Assembly (NCBI GenBank): GCA_030019105.1
Contig: JASEGY010000050.1
Span: 1 to 14,038, forward strand
Direction: 5' to 3'
Source: a bacterium
Lineage (GTDB): Bacteria; UBA9089; JASEGY01
Length of the DNA: 14,038 nt
The notes beneath the pieces were generated by a model. The model had not been told where the DNA came from. It made no database searches and saw nothing but the letters and a program-made list of their open reading frames with translations. The number at the start of each line of letters is the position of its first letter. The first letter of the stretch is position 1. The translations under genes were made by a program, and so were the position numbers. Positions 1 to 5,948 of this stretch are shown here, in pieces.

Positions 1-194
1 CCGTCTGTTACCTGGGACAGGTGGCTTCTGGCGACTTGAAGGTGTCAAGTAAACTCCTCTTCCCGCTAATTTAGGGCTTTGAGCTGCCATTGCCACAGAA
101 TCCCAGTAGCGATGCAGGGTGAGCGCCTCTCATCGATTCCAACAAATCGCGAACGGTCTCCCATTATTCGTCTTGTTCATCGTCCAATTTTTAC

Positions 195-223
195 TTGACG
201 CCCCCATTTCTATAAGCTATAAT
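195..223 (+). promoter_or_regulatory. Sigma-70-like promoter with no obvious gene downstream
   Basis: TTGACG (195-200) and TATAAT (218-223) are separated by 17 bp, close to the sigma-70 consensus. No credible ORF with a ribosome-binding site follows; a transcript would run into the palindromic repeat at 285-385 and the gene fragment beyond it. The spacer and flanks resemble those of the promoter at 13533-13562 (shared ATTTCTATA just before the -10), so the two may be copies of one promoter-bearing segment. Bases 1-194 hold nothing else that I can support. Confidence 0.45.
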
Positions 224-284
224 TGGAGGATAAGGATAACTCGGCGTCGTTTCATCCTGCCGGTAGATAAGAGGAGATCCCCTT

Positions 285-385
285 GTTCCCACGCTCTGCG
301 TGGGGATGCAGATTGTGACGCTCTGCGTCACATATCTATGACGCAGAGCGTCCCGGATGGGGTTCCCACGCAGAGCGTGGGAACC
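285..385. repeat. 101-bp palindromic intergenic repeat (ACGCTCTGCGT type)
   Basis: The outer arms GTTCCCACGCTCTGCGTGGG (285-304) and its reverse complement (near 364-384) enclose two inner arms, GACGCTCTGCGTCA and its partner near 335-349. The element can therefore fold into a double or cruciform hairpin. The core ACGCTCTGCGT / ACGCAGAGCGT occurs four times. It is non-coding. Repeats of this look are widespread in environmental bacterial genomes (recollection, not checked). It ends exactly where the G+C-rich gene fragment starts, so it may mark the breakpoint that truncated that gene. Confidence 0.85.
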
Positions 386-387
386 AG

Positions 388-680
388 AGCAATGGGCTGC
401 AATCATTCTGTGCAGCCGAAGAGCGAACGTTGACCGCCTTCGCCCGCTGGCGGCTGATGCTGACCTACCTGCTGATGGGCGAACTGGGTGGCGCGCAGTT
501 GGAGTACAATCGTCTGCAGGCCGATTATCCCACCGGGGCTGCCGACCACGTCGTCGCCGCGCTGGCCGAGGCTTTCTGGATGGCGTACCTGGTGGACGGT
601 CGCATCGCCGACGGCTGCATCGCGGCTATCGCTGCCGCTGAGACAGACACTTCCGTTCAGGACTTCTTCAACGTCAACAT
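388..680 (+). pseudogene. G+C-rich fragment of a helical repeat (TPR-like) protein
   Basis: One frame reads as coding from just after the palindromic repeat to about base 680 (AAEERTLTAFARWRLMLTYL, then GELGGAQLEYNRLQADYP, then AEAFWMAYLVDGRIADGCIA). The alternating small and aromatic residues and the helix lengths suggest tetratricopeptide-type repeats. Nearly all third codon positions are G or C, unlike every other gene here, which points to a foreign origin or a relic from a G+C-rich donor. No start codon with a ribosome-binding site is visible. The 5' end abuts the repeat at 285-385, and after about base 680 the open frame continues only through A+T-rich sequence and hairpins. I read it as a fragment truncated at both ends. 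The exact family is uncertain. Confidence 0.45.
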
Positions 681-806
681 TAATGAAACTCAGCCAAAAA
701 TTCGGCGGCTAAAGCCAAATTTTCGGCATAACACCATATCCTTCAGGGATAAATATATATTATTACCCCGCAACATTTGCGTTATCCACGAGAATTATCT
801 ACATCA

Positions 807-874
807 GTTTCGAGTTTCGAGTTTCGGGTTTCGAGTTAGGATGAGCACAGAACCCAAAACTCGAAACCCGAAAC
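807..874. repeat. 68-bp heptamer hairpin repeat, copy 1
   Basis: Four direct heptamers GTTTCGA/GTTTCGG are followed by an 18-20 nt spacer and a perfect 17-bp complement of the last part (GTTTCGGGTTTCGAGTT pairs with AACTCGAAACCCGAAAC). It matches 9441-9508 at 67 of 68 positions. Sequence on either side (681-806 and 875-941) holds no gene I can support. Confidence 0.92.
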
Positions 875-941
875 CTATTCTTGTTTGGTTGCGGCGGGAG
901 GCTGCGCTATGGTTGGAGAGCGTAGAAAAAGGCCGGGAGCT

Positions 942-1071
942 GGCTCTTTGGTATTTCCCGTGATACTTACAAATTCAGTCCGATATTTAGTTGACCGATC
1001 AGTTTTACCCACAATATGTTGCGGGACTATAGATTCTTTTAGAGTCATTTCACGGCAAATACCAAAGAGCC
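942..1071. mobile_element. 130-bp miniature element with ISL3-like ends
   Basis: The terminal inverted repeats are 22 bp with one mismatch: GGCTCTTTGGTATTT... at 942-963 and its complement at 1050-1071. They are flanked by an 8-bp direct duplication, CGGGAGCT, at 934-941 and 1072-1079. Termini starting GGCTCTTT and 8-bp target duplications are typical of the ISL3 family. There is no room for a transposase, so this is a non-autonomous (MITE-like) derivative that needs an enzyme encoded elsewhere. It inserted 15 bp upstream of the sigma-54 -24 element. Confidence 0.8.
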
Positions 1072-1092
1072 CGGGAGCTACCATCCCGTGAG

Positions 1093-1110
1093 TTGGCACG
1101 AAAATTGCTA
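1093..1110 (+). promoter_or_regulatory. Sigma-54 (RpoN) -24/-12 promoter
   Basis: TTGGCACGAAAATTGCTA matches the consensus YTGGCACGNNNNTTGCW at every defined position. The invariant GG is at 1095-1096 and GC at 1107-1108, with the required 10 bp between them. It points toward the large lipoprotein gene, whose start is about 440 bp downstream, with a 207-bp miniature element and two small repeats between. The window also encodes an NtrC-family activator (9523-10836), the protein class needed to open such promoters. I found no second sigma-54 promoter on either strand. A purine-rich GGGAGGA (1138-1144) just before the miniature element could be a relic of a disrupted leader. Confidence 0.75.
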
Positions 1111-1152
1111 CACAAATAAAATAGAAAGTCTTTGGACGGGAGGACTATTTTA

Positions 1153-1359
1153 CAATGACCCACATAAAAGCTAAGAAAATTTAACGCAGAGGTCGCAGAG
1201 AAGACGCTGAGGACGCAGAGGAAAAATCAGAAGACAGAGAAACAGAAGATAGAGGATAGACATCTGAAAAAATCTCTGCGACCTCTGCGTGACCTCTGCG
1301 TACTCTGCGTTAAAAAGATGACGGATTCCTTCTCACTTTAGCTTTTGTGCAGGTCGTTG
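1153..1359 (+). mobile_element. 207-bp miniature inverted-repeat element, copy 1
   Basis: The ends are CAATGACCC... and ...GGTCGTTG. The terminal inverted repeat is about 22 bp, imperfect (CAATGACCCACATAAAAGC against CAACGACCTGCACAAAAGC). It is flanked by a perfect 8-bp target duplication, CTATTTTA, at 1145-1152 and 1360-1367. The interior is built from CGCAGAG-type repeats facing CTCTGCG-type repeats, so the whole element can fold into a long hairpin. It has no ORF. The two other copies (4207-4414 inverted, 5702-5909 direct) differ at only a handful of positions, which implies recent movement. Confidence 0.95.
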
Positions 1360-1386
1360 CTATTTTAGATATAGTATTCAAGAAAT

Positions 1387-1433
1387 GTAACTACTCAGGC
1401 TGTTTAGGCGGAAGGCTGAAGCTGAGTAGTTAC
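1387..1433. repeat. 47-bp GTAACTACTCAG inverted repeat, small copy
   Basis: Perfect 12-bp inverted ends, GTAACTACTCAG (1387-1398) and CTGAGTAGTTAC (1422-1433), enclose 23 bp containing GGAAGGCTGAAG. The same 12-bp ends and inner motif recur in the larger element at 13196-13430. No target duplication is visible. It lies in the leader between the sigma-54 promoter and the lipoprotein gene. Confidence 0.8.
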
Positions 1434-1448
1434 CAGGGAATTATGCAA

Positions 1449-1528
1449 TCGGTGATTAGTGATCGGTAAGCGGCAGCAACTGATCACTGGTTACTCCTTA
1501 CCGATAACCGATGACCGATCACCGATCA
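1449..1528. repeat. Heptamer hairpin repeat (ATCGGTGA / CCGATCA type)
   Basis: Three 7-bp units (TCGGTGA, TTAGTGA, TCGGTAA; 1449-1469) face four complementary 7-bp units (CCGATAA, CCGATGA, CCGATCA, CCGATCA; 1501-1528) across a spacer of about 30 bp, giving an imperfect hairpin. The layout parallels the 68-bp repeats, but the unit sequence is different. An open frame extends upstream from the lipoprotein gene into this repeat, but that part is not coding. Confidence 0.75.
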
Positions 1529-1536
1529 CTTAAGAA

Positions 1537-1543
1537 AAGGAGG
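1537..1543 (+). promoter_or_regulatory. Ribosome-binding site of the large lipoprotein
   Basis: AAGGAGG lies 9 nt before the ATG at 1553 and sets that start. The in-frame ATG at 1511 lies upstream of this site, inside the heptamer repeat. The ATGs at 1544 and 1547 are too close to the site. Confidence 0.8.
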
Positions 1544-1552
1544 ATGATGAGG

Positions 1553-4126
1553 ATGAGATGTCGCGGGTTAGCCTTGTTGGCAATTTTCTTTCTGGTTTTA
1601 TTGACCGCTTGCGGACGGAGTGATCGTAGTCCTACGGCAGATAGTGAAGGCGGTTTCAATAAGCTTCAGGAGGGTTTAGGAGTAATCAAGGGACATTTAG
1701 AATTTGAAGCCCTTCGAAGTCCTGATTCTGCTCCCACGTTTGAATCGCCTCGGTTAGAGGAGGTGGAGGTTTATGCCGAGTCAACAGACACCGTTGACAC
1801 CTATCCCGGCAAGGTGGATAATAACGGAGACTACATCATAACGAGACTCCCGCGTGGAAGATATAATGTCATTGCCGAAACAAGAAACGAAATATACGGT
1901 GGTATAATCAAAGAAGTAGATGTTACTTCCGAAGAGACAAAGGAGATTCAGGATGTCCTCTTCCTCTCAACCCAGGGCCGAATTTCAGGCCGGGTAGTGC
2001 TTATCGGACCCAGGGGAGAAAGACTGCCTGAAACCGGTTTTGTCGAGGTCTTTATCCCGGGGACATCTTTTTTCTGCCGGACAACCAGGAAAGGAGAATT
2101 TACCTTCTATTATATCCCTGCCGGAGAATACACTGTTGCCGCCAGTTGCCAGGGATATGAGGACACGGTAGTCGAGGGAGTTGAGGTTGCCCTGGGCAGT
2201 GAGACCCAAATAGGGGAAATCGTGATGCATTTAAGAGGACCAAGCCCTGAATCCGGGTCAGTCTTTGGGGTGGTTACTGCCTCCTTGGATCATCTTATCG
2301 GGCGGGAACTGAAAACAAAGAGGTTCCCTGGCGCTTCGCCTCCGCCTTCTGATCCCACCTCAACGGAGAAGATTATTATGCCTATTCCCCTTGAACCAAT
2401 TCCTGGGGCAAGGGTAAGTGCTTATCCAATTTATCCAATAAATGTAAATGAACCTGGGGGAAAAGGTCTGATCAGGGCTGCAACCATCTCTACCGATCCG
2501 AAAGACGGAAAAGATATTAATGGAGGCAGCGGTGATAGATGGGCAGTCTTTGAGGCAATAACTGATGAAAATGGCAAATACCGAATCGAAGACATCCCGG
2601 CGGGAGATTATTCTATTACTGTTAGCGCCAAAGGATTTGAGAGGCAGGATAGGTGCATAATCATCGAACCGCCGAATATGGAGCTAAGGGCTGACTTTTC
2701 TCTGTTACCGGAGCAAGAACCGGCTTCCATTTATGGAGTTGTTTTAGATGGCTCGGTAGATTGCGGTGGGATGGCGGATTGTATTGTCCCCATTCCGGAG
2801 GCAAAGATAGAATTGAGGCTCCCTATCGGTCAAGTGTTTACTGCCTGGAGCGGGAAAGAGGGCGATTACCGGATAGATGGCATTCCGGTTACACAGCTCC
2901 TTATTGGAGGGCCTTCTATTACCGTGACTGCCTCTAAAATCGGTTATGAACCCCAGTCGATTAACCTTGCGTATTTCTCCCCTGGAGAAGAAAAACAACA
3001 GGACTTCCATCTAAAAGCAATTACGCCCGGAACAGGCACACTCATTGGCGTCGTTCGAGAAAATCCCTACTGGTGGTATTCTGAAGGTGACGAATTAGTG
3101 GGAATTCCATATTACGGGAAACCAATCCCCGGGGCAAAAATAACCGCTATGGAGATAGACCCTGACGGAAATGTGGCGAAGGTATATACGGCCACGACCG
3201 GCAGAGACGGCGAATACCGAATTCCGAATATGAAGCCGGACGACTATACGGTCAGGGCTGAGGCAGAAGGATTTGAGACAGAAAAAAAGGCCGCTGCCGT
3301 CAAAGAGGATGACCTCGCTACGGTTGACTTCTACCTCTTGCCCATCAGTGACAAAGGTGTGGTTTTCGGAACGGTCATGGTGGCAGGATACAGAAAGGAC
3401 TCTACGGCGGGAGACCTTATTCCTTGTGGAGATAATGAACGCTGTATCATCCCCATTGAAGGGGCCGTAGTGAATCTCTATCCTGTATTTGAAGCATATG
3501 AAGACGAAGACGCTGAGATTAGTAAATCGTTCACCCCAACGACGAGATCATCGAGCTATCCTGTATTTGAAGGATATGGAGACGATGAGATAGCTGTCGA
3601 TCCAATCCTCTGGCCATGGTCGGCTGTTACTGATGAAGAGGGTAAATATCGGATAGAAGAAGTCCCGTTTGGCCTTTATGTAGCTATAGCTGAAGCCAAA
3701 GGCTTTCTGCCCCAACAACAAGAAGTGACTGTCTCGTCTACGAACCCTGAGGTCAAGGTCGACTTCACCCTCCAACCTGCTAAGCTTACTTATTCCAATT
3801 CCGGCTGTCTCAGTAACCGGGGGGATTCGGCTAAAGCAGCAGACGAGATAATAGCTAAAGTCGAGGGGAATGATGTCTATGTTACTCACCGGAATGCCTG
3901 GTATAATTGCTGCCTGGAAGATATTCGCGTAGAACTGGAACAGGATGGGAATCAGCTTAAGCTGATAGAAACTGCGATTCTGGAAGGAAGCGGCTGCCGT
4001 TGCATGTGTTTCTACGACGTCTCGGCTGTCATAAGCGACTTAGCGGCCGGTGAATACATAATCCAGGTCTTGAATGAAGACCAGGGGCTGTTGGGAGAGG
4101 TCACAGTAACCGTGTCTTATCATTAG
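1553..4126 (+). CDS. Large lipoprotein with six carboxypeptidase-regulatory-like domains
   Basis: An envelope lipoprotein of 857 residues with no catalytic motif. The signal peptide is strongly hydrophobic and ends in lipobox LTAC, with acylated Cys20. Six domains of the carboxypeptidase-regulatory-like / Ig-like fold follow in tandem. Each opens with G-x-(I/F)-x-G-x-V and carries a G-(K/E/D)-Y-x-I-x-x-(I/V/M)-P-x-G-x-Y-x-(V/I)-x-A-x-(A/K)-x-G-(F/Y) core; examples are GKYRIEDIPAGDYSITVSAK and GKYRIEEVPFGLYVAIAEAK. Domain 6 contains a short internal duplication (YPVFEAY / YPVFEGY, 78 bp apart). The last ~105 residues form a different Cys-rich domain with C752, C786-C787 and CRCMC (815-819), suited to disulphides or metal. 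Such domains usually serve surface adhesion or assembly. Start chosen from AAGGAGG at 1537. A sigma-54 promoter lies about 440 bp upstream. The partner is unknown. Confidence 0.88.
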   Translation: MRCRGLALLAIFFLVLLTACGRSDRSPTADSEGGFNKLQEGLGVIKGHLEFEALRSPDSAPTFESPRLEEVEVYAESTDTVDTYPGKVDNNGDYIITRLPRGRYNVIAETRNEIYGGIIKEVDVTSEETKEIQDVLFLSTQGRISGRVVLIGPRGERLPETGFVEVFIPGTSFFCRTTRKGEFTFYYIPAGEYTVAASCQGYEDTVVEGVEVALGSETQIGEIVMHLRGPSPESGSVFGVVTASLDHLIGRELKTKRFPGASPPPSDPTSTEKIIMPIPLEPIPGARVSAYPIYPINVNEPGGKGLIRAATISTDPKDGKDINGGSGDRWAVFEAITDENGKYRIEDIPAGDYSITVSAKGFERQDRCIIIEPPNMELRADFSLLPEQEPASIYGVVLDGSVDCGGMADCIVPIPEAKIELRLPIGQVFTAWSGKEGDYRIDGIPVTQLLIGGPSITVTASKIGYEPQSINLAYFSPGEEKQQDFHLKAITPGTGTLIGVVRENPYWWYSEGDELVGIPYYGKPIPGAKITAMEIDPDGNVAKVYTATTGRDGEYRIPNMKPDDYTVRAEAEGFETEKKAAAVKEDDLATVDFYLLPISDKGVVFGTVMVAGYRKDSTAGDLIPCGDNERCIIPIEGAVVNLYPVFEAYEDEDAEISKSFTPTTRSSSYPVFEGYGDDEIAVDPILWPWSAVTDEEGKYRIEEVPFGLYVAIAEAKGFLPQQQEVTVSSTNPEVKVDFTLQPAKLTYSNSGCLSNRGDSAKAADEIIAKVEGNDVYVTHRNAWYNCCLEDIRVELEQDGNQLKLIETAILEGSGCRCMCFYDVSAVISDLAAGEYIIQVLNEDQGLLGEVTVTVSYH

Positions 4127-4143
4127 AGTGTGGCTAAAAGTCG

Positions 4144-4182
4144 AGCCGTACGCTGGGTGAGGCTGCCTCATCCGGCTATTTT
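4144..4182 (+). terminator. Possible terminator after the large lipoprotein gene
   Basis: AGCCG (4144-4148) pairs with CGGCT (4173-4177) around an inner stem TGAGG-CTG-CCTCA (4158-4170), followed by ATTTTA. The T-tract is weak, so termination may be partial. Confidence 0.3.
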
Positions 4183-4206
4183 AACCACGATCATATCATT
4201 AAAAAT

Positions 4207-4414
4207 CAACGACCTGCACAAAAGCTAAAGTGAGAAGGAATCCGTCATCTTTTTAACGCAGAGTACGCAGAGGTCACGCAGAGGTCGCAGAGATTTTTTT
4301 CAGATGTCTATCCTCTATCTTCTGTTTTTCTGTCTTCTGATTTTTCCTCTGCGTCCTCAGCGTCTTCTCTGCGACCTCTGCGTTAAATTTTCTTAGCTTT
4401 TATGCGGGTCATTG
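4207..4414 (-). mobile_element. 208-bp miniature inverted-repeat element, copy 2 (inverted)
   Basis: This is the reverse complement of copy 1 with about three differences. It is flanked by its own perfect 8-bp duplication, TTAAAAAT, at 4199-4206 and 4415-4422. The right-hand duplication merges into the serpin ribosome-binding site region, so this insertion replaced whatever lay upstream of the serpin start; its end is only 21 bp from the ATG. Confidence 0.95.
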
Positions 4415-4422
4415 TTAAAAAT

Positions 4423-4429
4423 AAGGAGG
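4423..4429 (+). promoter_or_regulatory. Ribosome-binding site of the serpin
   Basis: AAGGAGG sits 6 nt before the ATG at 4436, directly after the target duplication of the miniature element. It rules out the in-frame ATG at 4412, which lies inside the element. Confidence 0.85.
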
Positions 4430-4435
4430 CGCTTT

Positions 4436-5680
4436 ATGCCTAAGATATTAAACCTTATCCTCGTGCTTTGTATCTGGGCCGGAGTTATGGGATGCTCAAA
4501 CAAGAATCCCGTTTCGTCTACTCCCATAGAATTAACCCCGGCGGAAAAAAGCTTGATCGAATCAGACAACAAGTTTGGATTCAAACTATTCAAGGAAATT
4601 ATTAATCAGGAAAAGGATAAGAATGTCTTTATCTCTCCGCTGAGTGTTTCAATGGCCCTGGGAATGACTTACAACGGCAGTGATGGAGGCACGCGAGAGG
4701 CAATGCAGACGAGCCTCGAGCTTTCCGGCTTAACGATTCAAGAAGTGAATGAATCTTATCAGAGCGTGATAGAAGCATTAACCGGGCTTGATCCAACAAA
4801 AGTGAAATTTCAGATCGCCAACTCGATCTGGTATCGTGATGGGTTTCCGGTTGAAGATGAATTCATTAGTCTAAACAAGACCTATTTTAATGCCGAAGTA
4901 AGGGGATTGGATTTTAACGATCCGAACGCTTCCAATATAATCAATGGATGGGTGGATGAAAATACTAATGGAAAGATCAAGGAAATCGTGGATAAAGTGA
5001 TTAATCCTTTGACGATGATGTTTCTCATTGATGCCATCTATTTTAAAGGCGACTGGACTTACGAATTTGATGAAGAGCTGACACAGGATGATTGGTTTAC
5101 CTTGCCCGATGGTTCTCAGAAATCGTGCCGGATGATGACGCAAGAAAGGGACTTTCAATATTTCGAAAATGACGATTTTCAGGCCATTGATCTGCCCTAT
5201 GGTGATGGTGATTTCAGGATGACTATTTTTCTTCCGCACCTGCAAAAAGACATTGATTCCCTGATTGCAGAATTTAATCATGAGAATTGGAATCAATGGA
5301 TAAATAGTTTCTCCGAACAGAAAGGGGCCTTGCAACTTCCTAAGTTTACCCTTAAATACGAATTAAGTTTGAATGATATTTTAGGAGCATTAGGAATGGC
5401 AATCGCTTTCGATCACTTACAGGCTGATTTTACAAGAATGTATAAAAAAGAGGAAGTCGGTGAAAATTTATATATCAGCAACGTAAAACATAAGACTTTT
5501 GTAAAAGTAGATGAAGAAGGCACTGAAGCAGCCGCTGTTACTTCTGTGGAAGTGACTCTAACAGCTCTACCTTCCGGTTTTTCAATGCGAGTTGATCGAC
5601 CCTTTGTATTCGTAATCCGAGAAGATCAATCCCAGACGATACTTTTTATGGGAAAAATCGTGGAACCGACTTTAGAGTGA
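4436..5680 (+). CDS. Lipoprotein serpin (serine/cysteine protease inhibitor)
   Basis: A 414-residue protein with a lipoprotein signal ending in VMGC (Cys20; Met at -2 is unusual), then a complete serpin fold of about 370 residues. Visible serpin signatures are NVFISPLSVSMALGMTYNGS near the N-terminus, NAIYFKG-like DAIYFKGDWTYEFD, the ATIFLP-like MTIFLP, and near the C-terminus the hinge EEGTEAAAVTS followed by the reactive-centre loop and RPFVFVIRE. The hinge (G362 as P15, T363 as P14, then Ala-rich P12-P10) is of the inhibitory type, so the loop should insert and trap a protease. P1 falls in T376-A377-L378; the loop is about two residues longer than in alpha-1-antitrypsin, so the exact bond is uncertain. 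Anchoring would place it on the membrane facing the periplasm or outside. It is bracketed by miniature elements. Serpins are patchily distributed in bacteria, so transfer is possible. Confidence 0.95.
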   Translation: MPKILNLILVLCIWAGVMGCSNKNPVSSTPIELTPAEKSLIESDNKFGFKLFKEIINQEKDKNVFISPLSVSMALGMTYNGSDGGTREAMQTSLELSGLTIQEVNESYQSVIEALTGLDPTKVKFQIANSIWYRDGFPVEDEFISLNKTYFNAEVRGLDFNDPNASNIINGWVDENTNGKIKEIVDKVINPLTMMFLIDAIYFKGDWTYEFDEELTQDDWFTLPDGSQKSCRMMTQERDFQYFENDDFQAIDLPYGDGDFRMTIFLPHLQKDIDSLIAEFNHENWNQWINSFSEQKGALQLPKFTLKYELSLNDILGALGMAIAFDHLQADFTRMYKKEEVGENLYISNVKHKTFVKVDEEGTEAAAVTSVEVTLTALPSGFSMRVDRPFVFVIREDQSQTILFMGKIVEPTLE

Positions 5681-5701
5681 GAGCCTGATGCCATATCTGA
5701 A

Positions 5702-5909
5702 CAATGACCCGCATAAAAGCTAAGAAAATTTAACGCAGAGGGCGCAGAGAAGACGCTGAGGACGCAGAGGAAAAATCAGAAGACAGAGAAACAGAAGATA
5801 TAAGGATAGACATCTGAAAAAATCTCTGCGTACTCTGCGTGACCTCTGCGTACTCTGCGTTAAAAAGATGACGGATTCCTTCTCACTTTAGCTTTTGTGC
5901 AGGTCGTTG
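5702..5909 (+). mobile_element. 208-bp miniature inverted-repeat element, copy 3
   Basis: Same orientation as copy 1, with a few substitutions (one CTGCG repeat unit differs, and ATATAAGG replaces ATAGAGG). It is flanked by its own perfect 8-bp duplication, TATCTGAA, at 5694-5701 and 5910-5917. It ends 39 bp before the start of the next exported-protein gene. Confidence 0.95.
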
Positions 5910-5948
5910 TATCTGAAAGCCTTCACTCACTAAAAGGGAGTGACCATT

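Noticed and set aside
3..74. C-terminal tail resembling a Nudix-type hydrolase (YLGQVASGDLKVS...LLFPLI)
   Set aside because: Only 23 codons are visible before a stop. The likeness rests on a few residues and the rest lies outside the window.
681..963. Continuation of the open frame from 430 to 963 as one 177-residue protein
   Set aside because: After about 680 the composition changes and the frame runs through an A+T-rich segment and the 68-bp hairpin repeat, so it is open by chance.
885..1091. Overlapping ORFs on both strands at 875-1099
   Set aside because: They lie across the ISL3-like miniature element and its flanks, lack ribosome-binding sites, and have repeat-driven composition.
1511..1552. 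Longer N-terminus of the large lipoprotein starting at 1511
   Set aside because: This stretch is the heptamer hairpin repeat. The ribosome-binding site AAGGAGG lies downstream of it, and the ATG at 1553 gives a clean lipoprotein signal.
4207..5909. Serpin as cargo of a composite transposon formed by the two flanking inverted miniature elements
   Set aside because: Each element has its own, different 8-bp target duplication (TTAAAAAT and TATCTGAA), so they inserted separately; a composite transposition would leave one duplication outside the pair.
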